Of a stretch of 64,000 bases of DNA, positions 24,403 to 32,079 are shown in pieces. Position 1 is the stretch's first letter. Each line of letters starts with the position of its first letter. A program made the translations under genes and the position numbers. The notes beneath the pieces were generated by a model. It ran no database searches, had not been told where the DNA came from, and worked only from the letters and a program-made list of their open reading frames with translations. This DNA is from Micromonospora andamanensis. Lineage in GTDB: Bacteria > Actinomycetota > Actinomycetes > Mycobacteriales > Micromonosporaceae. The DNA lies in contig NZ_BOOZ01000004.1 of the NCBI RefSeq assembly GCF_016863495.1, positions 186,001-250,000 of the forward strand. Direction: 5' to 3'.

Positions 24403-25482
24403 GTGAACGACAGTTCTTCCGGGCGGACCCGCGACCCGTCACCCGCTGCCGAGGATCCGGACCTCGTCCGGGCTCGGGCGGGGGACGACGCCGCGTTCGG
24501 CCGGCTGGTGGCACCGCTGCGCCGGGAGTTGCACGTGCACTGCTACCGGATGCTCGGCTCCGTGCACGACGCCGACGACGCCCTGCAGGAGGCGTTGCTG
24601 CGGGCCTGGCGGGGAGTCGGCCGTCACACCGGGCGCGGATCCCTGCGGTCGTGGCTCTACGCCATCGCCACCCGTACCTGCCTGGATGCCGCAACGACCC
24701 GCCGCAGACGCGCGTTGCCCGTCGATCTCGGACCGGCCAGCGACCGGGTCCCACCCGACGGTGTCGCCCGGACCGAGGTGGCCTGGCTGGGCCCGTACCC
24801 GGACATCGCGATCACCACGGGACCGCTCGGTCCGCACGCCCGGTACGAGCAGCGGGAGGCCGTCGAACTCGCCTTCGTCGCCGCCCTGCAACACCTGCCC
24901 GGCAATCAACGCGCCGCGCTGCTGCTCTTCGATGTCCTCGGCTACTCCGTCGCCGAGATCGCCGCGATGATGGACACCTCGACCACGTCGGTGAACTCGG
25001 CGCTGGCACGGGCCCGCAGGATGGTCGCCGAGCGGGTGCCGCCAGCGACGCAGCAGCAGACGCTGCGCGAGATCGGGGACGACCGGTTGCGCCGGCTCGT
25101 CACGGCGTTCGCCGCAGCGTTCGAACGCCGGGACGTGGACGCCCTGGTCGCGCTGCTGGCCGAGGACGTCACCTGGTCGATGCCACCGCTGGCGCAGTGG
25201 TACGCCGGACTCGACGCCGTCGCCGACTTCGCCACCGAGGTGCCGCTCGGCAGCTGCCCCAGCTGGCGATCCCTGCCGACAAGCGCGAACGGCCAGCCGG
25301 CCGTCGCTTTCTATCTGGGCGAGGACCGCACCGGGACCCACCACGGCTGGTCGGTCACCGTGCTGACCCTGCGTGGCGACCGAGTCGCCGGGATCACCTC
25401 GTTCGTCGGCGAGGACCACTTCGTCCGGTTCGCCCTGCCGGTCAGCGTCGGCGGAGAAACGGCTGTTGGCCGCTGCTCCTAG
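24403..25482 (+). CDS. ECF sigma factor with C-terminal SnoaL/NTF2-like domain (SigX5/SigJ type)
   Basis: This 359-residue protein starts at GTG 24403. Sigma-70 region 2 is AGDDAAFGRLVAPLRRELHV, then CYRMLGSVHDADDALQEALL. Region 4 is QHLPGNQRAALLLFDVLGYS, then VAEIAAMMDTSTTSVNSALARAR. The remaining 120 residues (LVTAFAAAFERRDVDALVAL onwards) form an NTF2-like domain, which in this sigma group tunes activity without an anti-sigma gene. None is adjacent here. It directs RNA polymerase to its own regulon. Confidence 0.9.
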   Translation: MNDSSSGRTRDPSPAAEDPDLVRARAGDDAAFGRLVAPLRRELHVHCYRMLGSVHDADDALQEALLRAWRGVGRHTGRGSLRSWLYAIATRTCLDAATTRRRRALPVDLGPASDRVPPDGVARTEVAWLGPYPDIAITTGPLGPHARYEQREAVELAFVAALQHLPGNQRAALLLFDVLGYSVAEIAAMMDTSTTSVNSALARARRMVAERVPPATQQQTLREIGDDRLRRLVTAFAAAFERRDVDALVALLAEDVTWSMPPLAQWYAGLDAVADFATEVPLGSCPSWRSLPTSANGQPAVAFYLGEDRTGTHHGWSVTVLTLRGDRVAGITSFVGEDHFVRFALPVSVGGETAVGRCS

Positions 25483-25661
25483 ATGACCAGGGTGTCGTGG
25501 CGGCCGGCTCGGCGGCGGACGTGACCGCGCCCCCCGGCGAGCAGGGCGATCGCGGTCCAGCCGATGATGCCGAGCACGAGCGCGGTCAGCCTGCCGTCGG
25601 AGTCGACCCGGTGGGCGGGCTGGAGGGCGATCCGTCCCTCCGGATCGGTAGCACGCCTCAG
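25479..25661 (-). CDS. Possible small membrane protein (60 aa), CTG start coupled to the GerMN gene
   Basis: Just after the GerMN lipoprotein a frame continues with CTG 25661, overlapping that gene's TGA as CTGA. It codes for one clean TM helix (LTALVLGIIGWTAIALLAGG) with a basic tail, and stops at 25479 against the sigma gene. There is no ATG, GTG or TTG in frame, so a rare CTG start would be needed. The helix and the 4-nt overlap are the only support. Confidence 0.35.
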   Translation of the reverse strand: MRRATDPEGRIALQPAHRVDSDGRLTALVLGIIGWTAIALLAGGRGHVRRRAGRHDTLVI

Positions 25662-26599
25662 CGCGTCGCGGTCAGCGTCACAGGTACGGCGACCACCTTC
25701 GCCGGTGAGCCGTCGACGGCTGACACCTCGTACGCCTCGATCGTGCCGGCCTGGTCGCGGGACACCCGGTAGCTCAGCGTGAGCCGGTAGCCGCCCCGGC
25801 AACCGGTGCCGCAGGTGGCGGTGGTGAATCCGGTGGCGAGTTGGCGTCCGGCGGCGTCGAGCACCCGGACGTTGACCGTCGCCTCGAACACGTCGGCGCT
25901 GCCGGTGACGGTGACCGGGCTGGTCACCCGGTCGCCGATGCCCGGTGCGGTGACCACGATCGGGGCCAGCAGGTCGGCGTGATCGGCGCGGCCGGCCGGC
26001 GCGGAGGTGCCGAAGTCGACCCGGCGCACGGTGGGGAACTGGGTGAGGGTGTAGACCACCTGCGCCTGGCGTAGCCGGGCGGTGACCGGGTCGGTCGCGG
26101 CGGCCAGCCGGACGCTGGCGACCCCGGACACTATCCGGCTCACCTCGGCGCCGTCGGGCAGCAGGGTCACCAGACCGGCGTCGGCCTCCCGCCGGGTCGG
26201 CCCGGCGGCCAGCTCGGCCAGGGCCAGCCGGGAGGTGGCCACAGTGGCGGGTCGGGTCCGCCGGGTCGGCACGAGTTGCCCCTGGCGGACGTACCACAGC
26301 TCCAGGGTGAGCGTCTCCGGCCGGCCGGTGGCCGCGCTGCCTGTGGTCGGCGGCGCGGGGGTGGAACTGCCGGCGGTCGGCGAGGTGGTGGTGGATGGCG
26401 GCGCGACTGCTGTCGACCTGCTGGTGGTGGCGGAGGCAGGCGCGGGGGCGGTCGGTGCCGGCCCGAGCGAACCGGACCGCGACGGCGCGCAGCCGGCCGC
26501 CAGCAGCAGCACGGCGAACGCCGCCGTCACCCGCCGCCGCTCAGTTTGCTGGGGCCCCGGGACGGTCCGGTACCGCCAGGCGGTGGTGGGCCCGGTCAC
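25658..26599 (-). CDS. GerMN / Gmad2 domain lipoprotein of a two-component operon
   Basis: This 313-residue protein overlaps the kinase stop by 4 nt (GTGA). A lipobox (LLLAAGC) near residue 37 is followed by a Ser/Thr/Pro/Ala linker. Then comes a GerMN domain (about 95-200: LTLELWYVRQGQLVPTRR, LALAELAAGPTRREADAGL, VVYTLTQFPTVRRVDF) and a Gmad2 immunoglobulin-like domain (SPVTVTGSADVFEATVNVRV to the end). MtrAB-LpqB has the same order (regulator, kinase, GerMN lipoprotein). This protein probably acts outside the membrane as a partner of the kinase. Confidence 0.85.
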   Translation of the reverse strand: MTGPTTAWRYRTVPGPQQTERRRVTAAFAVLLLAAGCAPSRSGSLGPAPTAPAPASATTSRSTAVAPPSTTTSPTAGSSTPAPPTTGSAATGRPETLTLELWYVRQGQLVPTRRTRPATVATSRLALAELAAGPTRREADAGLVTLLPDGAEVSRIVSGVASVRLAAATDPVTARLRQAQVVYTLTQFPTVRRVDFGTSAPAGRADHADLLAPIVVTAPGIGDRVTSPVTVTGSADVFEATVNVRVLDAAGRQLATGFTTATCGTGCRGGYRLTLSYRVSRDQAGTIEAYEVSAVDGSPAKVVAVPVTLTATR

Positions 26600-28011
26600 C
26601 GCGCATCCTCCGGCGCCACGTCGGGCAGGTCGAGGCGGAACCGGGTGCCGGTGCCGGGGGCGCTGTGCACGGTCAACCGGCCACCGAGCAGCCGGGCGTT
26701 CTCCCGGGCGATGGCCAGACCGAGCCCGCTACCGCCGCCCGAGCGTGCCGGGTCGACCTTGTGGAACCTGTCGAACAGGCGGGGCAGGTGCTCGGCCGGG
26801 ATGCCGGGCCCCTGGTCGTCGACATCGAAATGCACCCGGTCACCGGACCGGACGGCCCGTACCCGGACCTCACCGCCGCCGTGCTGCACCGCGTTGGCGA
26901 TCAGATTTCCCAGCACCCGTTCCAGCCGGCGCGGGTCGCTGCGAAGCCGCAGCGGACCGCCGTCGACGGTCACCCGGTCCGGCCAGCCGCGCGCGGCCAC
27001 GACTGCCCGCAGCAGGGCCGGTGCGTCCACGTCGGTCACGCTCACCGCCTCCCGTCCGGCGTCCAGTCGGGAGATCTCCATCAGGTCCTCCACCAGGCGG
27101 CGCAGCCGGACCACGTCGCTGACCAGCAGCTCACCGGCGCGCCGGGCGTCACCGGGCAACTGGTCGAGGTGGTCGCGCAGCAGCGAGGCCGCACCCACCA
27201 GAGCGGTGACCGGGGTACGCAGCTCGTGCGCCACATCGGCGGTGAACCGCCGCTCCCGTTCCTGTGCGTGGTGCAGGGCGGTGATCTTCAACTCCAACGC
27301 CTCGGCCATCTCGTTGAACGAGGCCGCCCAGACGCTGAACTCGTCCCGCTCGCCCACCGGCAGCCGGGTGGCGAGCAGACCCTCGGTGATGGCCCGAGCG
27401 GCCCGGCTGGCCCGGCCCACAGGTTCCAGGGTGCGCCGGGCGAGGGTGTGCCCGACAGTGGCGGCGAGCAGCACCACAAGCACCCAGCCGGCCGCGAGGG
27501 CGTTGCGCAACTGCTCCAGCCCGGCGGCGAGGTCGTCCTCGTCGGTGATGACGTACAGCTCGACAGTCGAACCGGGTATCCGTCCACCCACCACGAGCAG
27601 CCGCGTCGGCTGGGAGCTGCGCTGGTAGCCGAGCTGCCCGGCCGCGACGGTGCTCCGCAGCCGTTCGGTCAGGGGCGGCGCGTACGCCGGGTCCGAGGGC
27701 CAGGTGTCGCCGGCCACCAGCACCACGTGCCGACCGCTGCCCTCGAAACTGGTGAGCAGTTCGGTGCGGCGCTGCTCGGTCAGCGGCAGGAACTGTCCGG
27801 CCAGCACCAACCGGTACCGGGCGTCGGCCGCGGCGGCGTGCAGCGACGCGTCGTAGCGGGCCTGTCGTAACAGCAGGTACGACCCGCCGGCGAGCACCCC
27901 GGCGGAAATCCCGGCGACGAGCACGAACGCGATTGTCAGTCGGCGGCGCAGCCGACCCGGTCGGACGGTCCGTGCGTCCGCCGTCGTCGCCCGTGCCGGC
28001 CCGTCGCCCAT
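26596..28011 (-). CDS. Sensor histidine kinase (HAMP-HisKA-HATPase)
   Basis: This 471-residue protein has TM1 (TIAFVLVAGISAGVLAGG), an extracellular sensor of about 125 residues and TM2 (GWVLVVLLAATVGHTLA), then HAMP. HisKA carries RRFTADVAHELRTPVTALVG with the phospho-His. The HATPase carries N (NLIANAVQHGGG), G1 (DDQGPGIP), F (FDRFHKV) and G2 (GGGSGLGLAIA) boxes. It phosphorylates the response regulator encoded just upstream, 12 nt away. The ligand is unknown. Confidence 0.92.
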   Translation of the reverse strand: MGDGPARATTADARTVRPGRLRRRLTIAFVLVAGISAGVLAGGSYLLLRQARYDASLHAAAADARYRLVLAGQFLPLTEQRRTELLTSFEGSGRHVVLVAGDTWPSDPAYAPPLTERLRSTVAAGQLGYQRSSQPTRLLVVGGRIPGSTVELYVITDEDDLAAGLEQLRNALAAGWVLVVLLAATVGHTLARRTLEPVGRASRAARAITEGLLATRLPVGERDEFSVWAASFNEMAEALELKITALHHAQERERRFTADVAHELRTPVTALVGAASLLRDHLDQLPGDARRAGELLVSDVVRLRRLVEDLMEISRLDAGREAVSVTDVDAPALLRAVVAARGWPDRVTVDGGPLRLRSDPRRLERVLGNLIANAVQHGGGEVRVRAVRSGDRVHFDVDDQGPGIPAEHLPRLFDRFHKVDPARSGGGSGLGLAIARENARLLGGRLTVHSAPGTGTRFRLDLPDVAPEDAR

Positions 28012-28023
28012 CGCCGCCCCCGC

Positions 28024-28704
28024 TCATCCGGCGACGAACTTGTACCCGGCGCCGCGCACGGTGCGGATCAGCTGGGGGTTGCCCGGGTCCGCCTCGACCT
28101 TTGTGCGCAGCCGCTGCACCGCCACGTCGACCAGCCGGCTGTCACCCAGATAGCTGTGGTTCCAGACGCGATCCAGCAGCAGCTCGCGGGTGAACACCTG
28201 CCCGGGCCGGCGGGCCAGCTCCAGCAGCAGCCGGAACTCGGTGGTGGTCAGTGGCAGTTCCCGACCGTCCCGGCGGGCCACGAAGGCGCCAGGGTCGATC
28301 TCCAGACCGCCGACCCGCAGCGGGCCGGGCTCGGGCGGCACCACGGTCCGGCGCAGCACCGAACGGACGCGGGCCACCAACTCGGGCAGGTCGAACGGTT
28401 TACGCAGGTAGTCGTCGGCACCGCACTCGAGGCCGACCACCACGTCGATGGTGTCGGTACGGGCGGTCAACATGAGGATCGGCACCGCGCTGCTGCGCCG
28501 GATCTCCCGACACACCTCCAGCCCGTCGAGGCCGGGCAGCATGACGTCGAGCACGATCAGGTCGACGGTCCCGGCCCGCCAGGCGGCCAGGGCCTGCCGG
28601 CCGTCGGCGGCGGTGTCCACCCGGAAACCGGCTCGGCGCAGCCCGAGGGCGGTGACCTCCCGGATGGAGGCGTCGTCCTCGACCACCAGCACACGCCCGT
28701 CCAT
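28024..28704 (-). CDS. OmpR-family response regulator
   Basis: This 226-residue protein starts at ATG 28704 (MDGRVLVVEDDASIREV). The receiver has the phospho-Asp in LIVLDVMLPGLDG, Thr in MLTART and Lys in LRKPF. The C-terminal winged helix is typical: LPLTTTEFRLLLELARRPGQ, RLVDVAVQRLRTKVE, IRTVRGAGYKF. It is the first gene of the regulator-kinase-lipoprotein operon. An upstream in-frame start (28815) would add a Pro-rich extension and is not favoured. Confidence 0.93.
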   Translation of the reverse strand: MDGRVLVVEDDASIREVTALGLRRAGFRVDTAADGRQALAAWRAGTVDLIVLDVMLPGLDGLEVCREIRRSSAVPILMLTARTDTIDVVVGLECGADDYLRKPFDLPELVARVRSVLRRTVVPPEPGPLRVGGLEIDPGAFVARRDGRELPLTTTEFRLLLELARRPGQVFTRELLLDRVWNHSYLGDSRLVDVAVQRLRTKVEADPGNPQLIRTVRGAGYKFVAG

Positions 28705-28802
28705 GATGCACCCAGGGTAGTCCCGGGACGCCGGGCCGTCGCTCGGCGTGACGGGCGGGGATGGGGGCCCGGCCGGTGCCGGACCCCCACCGCAGTGGTC
28801 GG

Positions 28803-29381
28803 TCATTCCTGCCACTGGTGTGCCACGTCGAGCACGATCCGGCTGTGGTCACCGGGCCCGGCCAGGACGAACACCCGGAACGGCAGCCGGGCGCGGACCC
28901 CGACGGCGAAGGTGCTGTAGCCCTCGAAACTGCCGCCGAAGACCACGTCGCGCAGGGTCTGGTAGCGCAGCACGTTCGCCACGTGCTCGCCGGTCCGGTA
29001 CGGCACCGTCGCGAGGTGCTCGTCGTCGTACGCGGGGGCGCGCAGCGAGACCCGCAGCAGCGCGTCGCCGGCGGTGTAGGGCGACAGCGCCAACCCCTCG
29101 CCCTCGGTGTACGTCTCGCCGTAGCCGACGGCGTAGCCGGTGACCGGGCCGTCGAACTCGAACACCACCCGGTCGTAGCAGTCGTGCCGGCCGGTGCGGA
29201 CGTCGATGAGCGGTGCGGAGCTGAGCGCCCCGGCGGTCTTGTCGCCGCTGCCCCAGGTGATCCCGCAGTACGGTGAGCCGGTCGCCGCCTGCTTGGCGGT
29301 GGTGGGCGTGGCCGTGGCCGTCGCGGCGATCAGCGTGGCGAGCGCCACGAGCAGCGTGGTGACTGTCCTTCTGATCCGCAT
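28803..29381 (-). CDS. Secreted AMIN-like domain protein
   Basis: This 192-residue protein has a signal peptide (MRIRRTVTTLLVALATLIAA). The rest is one beta-rich domain with HDCYDRVVFEFDGPVTGYAVGY, GEHVANVLRYQTLRDVVFGG, FAVGVRARLPFRVFVLAGPG and RIVLDVAHQW, the pattern of actinobacterial AMIN-like domains. These are thought to bind wall components. It is separate from the response regulator by about 100 bp and could be part of its regulon. Confidence 0.75.
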   Translation of the reverse strand: MRIRRTVTTLLVALATLIAATATATPTTAKQAATGSPYCGITWGSGDKTAGALSSAPLIDVRTGRHDCYDRVVFEFDGPVTGYAVGYGETYTEGEGLALSPYTAGDALLRVSLRAPAYDDEHLATVPYRTGEHVANVLRYQTLRDVVFGGSFEGYSTFAVGVRARLPFRVFVLAGPGDHSRIVLDVAHQWQE

Positions 29382-29525
29382 CCTCGTCTCCTTTCCGTCC
29401 CGCCGCGACGTACCGCGCGGGCGGGTGTGTGCTGGTCGGATCCACAGTCGGGCCGGCCCGCCACAGTGGCTTCACCGTGGCGTAACGCGCGGGTAACAGC
29501 GGCGGGCGGTATGACGCTTTCGCGA

Positions 29526-29555
29526 TGACGACGAACGTCGGGTGACAACTAATAT
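29526..29555 (+). promoter_or_regulatory. Candidate promoter of the protease fusion
   Basis: TGACGA (29526-29531) and TAATAT (29550-29555) are 18 bp apart in the 231-bp divergent region. TAATAT is unusually AT-rich for this genome. The ribosome binding site GGGGAG lies at 29601-29606. Confidence 0.35.
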
Positions 29556-29612
29556 TCACGCACATCGATAGCGGCGTGTCGGCGCGCCGCTCAGTCCGCA
29601 GGGGAGTGCGTG

Positions 29613-30797
29613 ATGATGCGACGACAACTGCTGCGCGCGGCCACCGCCGCGTTGGCGGCGGTGCTGGCGGCGACGGGGCTCCAGGTGGCCACCGCCACCG
29701 GCGCCTCGGCGGCGCGGACCGTCTACTACGACGCCAGCCGGGCCGGCGAGTTCCGCACCAACTTCGACCAGGCCGCACAGATCTGGAACAGCCGGGTCAG
29801 CAACGTGCGGCTGGTGCCCGGCACGCCGGCGAACGTCACCATCTACGTCGACAGTGGCTGGCCCCGGGCGCAGGTCACCGGGCTCGGCTCCGGCCGGATC
29901 TGGATGGGCTGGCAGGCGGTGAACCAGGGCTATCACCGTACCCGGATCGCGACCCACGAGTTCGGTCACATCCTCGGTCTGCCCGACCGTCGCACCGGGC
30001 TCTGCTCCGACCTCATGTCCGGCAGCAGCGCCCCGGTCTCCTGCACCAACGCCTACCCCAGCGCCGCCGAGGCGAGCCGGGTCAACCAGCTCTTCGCCGG
30101 CAGCGTGAGCGCGTCTGCCGCGGCCGGCACGTTCACCTGGACCGAGGACACCGGCGTCGGGATCCTCGTGGTCAATGGCCGGCCAGCCACCGAGAACTAC
30201 TCGTGGCTGGTCTACACCTCCGGCTGCACCGGTACCCTGATCAAGGCCAACTGGATGGTCACCGCGAAGCACTGCCCGACCCCGTCGTCGGTCCGGGTGG
30301 GCAGCACCAACCGCACCAGCGGCGGCACTGTCGTCGGGGTGAGCCGGGCGGTCAACCACCCGAGCATCGACGTCAAGCTGTTCCAGCTCTCCAGCTCGGT
30401 CAGCCACGCGCCCGCGCCGATCCCGACCACCTCCGGCGCCGTCGGCACGGCAACTCGGATCATCGGTTGGGGTCAGACCTGCGCACCCCGCGGCTGCGGC
30501 TCCGCGCCGACAGTGGCGCACGAGCTGGACACCTCGATCGTGGCCGACAGCCGGTGCAGCGGGATCAACGGTCCGTACGAGATCTGCACCAACAACACCA
30601 ACGGCAACGCCGGTGCCTGCTACGGCGACTCCGGCGGCCCGCAGGTGCGCCGGATCAACGGCGTGTGGAACCTGATCGGCGCGACCAGCCGGGCCGGCAA
30701 CAACAACTCCACCTGCGCCACCGGCCCGTCCATCTACGGCGACCTGCCCTCGATCCGCTCCTGGATCAACACCCAGGTCGGCGGCCTCCCCGCCTGA
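29613..30797 (+). CDS. Secreted snapalysin (M7) - trypsin-like (S1) dual protease fusion
   Basis: This 394-residue protein has a signal peptide (LLRAATAALAAVLAATGLQV). Residues about 35-165 are a snapalysin-type metalloprotease: RTVYYDASRAGEF, then the zinc site ATHEFGHILGLPD and SDLMSG. Residues about 175-390 are a chymotrypsin-fold serine protease with TAKHC (His; the usual form is TAAHC), SIDVKLFQL (Asp) and GDSGGPQV (Ser), and several Cys pairs. Both active sites look complete. It is secreted; ATG 29613 fits GGGGAG best. Whether one half processes the other is unknown. Confidence 0.9.
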   Translation: MMRRQLLRAATAALAAVLAATGLQVATATGASAARTVYYDASRAGEFRTNFDQAAQIWNSRVSNVRLVPGTPANVTIYVDSGWPRAQVTGLGSGRIWMGWQAVNQGYHRTRIATHEFGHILGLPDRRTGLCSDLMSGSSAPVSCTNAYPSAAEASRVNQLFAGSVSASAAAGTFTWTEDTGVGILVVNGRPATENYSWLVYTSGCTGTLIKANWMVTAKHCPTPSSVRVGSTNRTSGGTVVGVSRAVNHPSIDVKLFQLSSSVSHAPAPIPTTSGAVGTATRIIGWGQTCAPRGCGSAPTVAHELDTSIVADSRCSGINGPYEICTNNTNGNAGACYGDSGGPQVRRINGVWNLIGATSRAGNNNSTCATGPSIYGDLPSIRSWINTQVGGLPA

Positions 30798-30805
30798 CAG
30801 CTCCC

Positions 30806-30879
30806 GCCGATCATGCAGTTGTGGCACCTCACGAATGCCCCTGACCGGGCATTCCGGGTGCCACAACTGCATGATCGGC
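30806..30879. repeat. Nested perfect palindrome, GATCATGCAGTTGTGG family
   Basis: The outer arms are 23 bp and perfectly paired (GCCGATCATGCAGTTGTGGC plus ACC, 30806-30828, with 30857-30879). An inner perfect 8-bp stem GAATGCCC/GGGCATTC (30833-30854) is nested inside, so most of the 74 nt folds. It follows the protease stop by 8 nt and could terminate transcription, but its arm sequence recurs at 16238. Confidence 0.85.
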
Positions 30880-30925
30880 AAGGGGTGTGCGGGGGCGGGG
30901 TGGTGGGGTGGGATAGTGGTCGGTC

Positions 30926-31969
30926 GTGGCGAGATATGGGGTGTTGAGTCTGCCGTCGAGTAACCGGGTTTACTCGGGGGCGGCGGTGGAGCTGACGCGG
31001 GCGGAGCTGGAGATCTTCGGCGACGCGGTGCTCGGCGGGCGGATCGGTGACGTGGCGACGACGACGATCGGCGGGGCGCGTTACATCACGTTCGACGCCG
31101 CCGGCGGCCTGAGCGAGCAGGACGCCGCGCTGCTGGGCAACCTCTCCAGCGCGTACGCGATCTTCGAGTTCGTCGGTGACCTGCTACGACCCGTGCCGTT
31201 GACCCGACTGGACCGCTTCGACGACGACCTGCTCACCATCCAGAAGTACCCCGGCAAGACGAACGAGCAGTTCACCAAGTTGCTGCTCAACCTCACGCTG
31301 CTCGCCTCGGACGGAGCCGGCGACCTGCTGACCCGGCGATTCCGGGTGCTCGACCCGTTGTGTGGCCGGGGCACCACGCTCAACCAGGCGATGATGTACG
31401 GCTTCGACGCCGCCGGGCTCGACCGCGACAGCAAGGACTTCGAGGCGTACCAGACGTTCCTGAGCACCTGGCTCAAGCGCAAGCGGATCAAGCACCGGGT
31501 GTTGGAGTCCGGTCCGATCCGCCGGGAACGCAAGGTGGTCGGCCGGCGGTTGCGGGTGGAACTGGCCGCCTCGAAGGAGGCCCACAAGGCCGGCGACGTG
31601 CAGTCGGTGGACATGGTCAACGCCGACACCACCCGGATCGGCGAGTTCTTCCGCCCGGAGACCATGGACGTGGTGGTGGCCGACGCGCCGTACGGCGTGC
31701 AGCACGGCAGCCGTACCGCCGAGAACGGACTGGCCCGCGACCCGCTCGCCCTGCTCAACGCCGCCGCGCCGGGGTGGGCGCGGGTGCTGCGCCCCGGTGG
31801 CGCGCTGGGCATCTCGTGGAACACGAACGTCGCCCGCCGCGAGGCCGCCGCCGAGTGCCTGGCCGCGGCCGGTCTCACCGTCCTCGACACCGGCCCCTGG
31901 CGCACCCTCTCCCACCGCGTCGACCAGTCCATAGTCCGCGACGTCCTGGTGGCCCACAAACCCCACTAA
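30926..31969 (+). CDS. TRM11/UPF0020-like SAM-dependent RNA methyltransferase
   Basis: This 347-residue protein has an N-terminal part that lacks a clear THUMP signature. A Rossmann methyltransferase follows, with motif I FRVLDPLCGRGTTLNQAM, the ribose loop GLDRD and motif IV VVVADAPYGVQHG (a variant of N/DPPY). This combination is typical of tRNA guanine-N2 methyltransferases. A long charged insert lies near 180-225. Its RNA substrate is not determined. Confidence 0.8.
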   Translation: MARYGVLSLPSSNRVYSGAAVELTRAELEIFGDAVLGGRIGDVATTTIGGARYITFDAAGGLSEQDAALLGNLSSAYAIFEFVGDLLRPVPLTRLDRFDDDLLTIQKYPGKTNEQFTKLLLNLTLLASDGAGDLLTRRFRVLDPLCGRGTTLNQAMMYGFDAAGLDRDSKDFEAYQTFLSTWLKRKRIKHRVLESGPIRRERKVVGRRLRVELAASKEAHKAGDVQSVDMVNADTTRIGEFFRPETMDVVVADAPYGVQHGSRTAENGLARDPLALLNAAAPGWARVLRPGGALGISWNTNVARREAAAECLAAAGLTVLDTGPWRTLSHRVDQSIVRDVLVAHKPH

Positions 31970-31985
31970 CCCCCTTACCCCCACC

Positions 31986-32077
31986 CCACCCGCCTTGCCG
32001 CGTTGATCATGAGGTTGACGGCGATGTCGATCTCTAAACTGCCGCTAACCTCATGATCAACGCAGCAAGGCGGGTGG
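31986..32077. terminator. 37-bp-arm palindrome between convergent genes
   Basis: The arms 31986-32022 and 32041-32077 pair with three mismatches. Each includes GCGTTGATCATGAGGTT, so the element shares the GATCATG core of the other long palindromes. It sits exactly between the ends of two convergent genes and would work as a bidirectional terminator. Confidence 0.75.
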
Positions 32078-32079
32078 GT

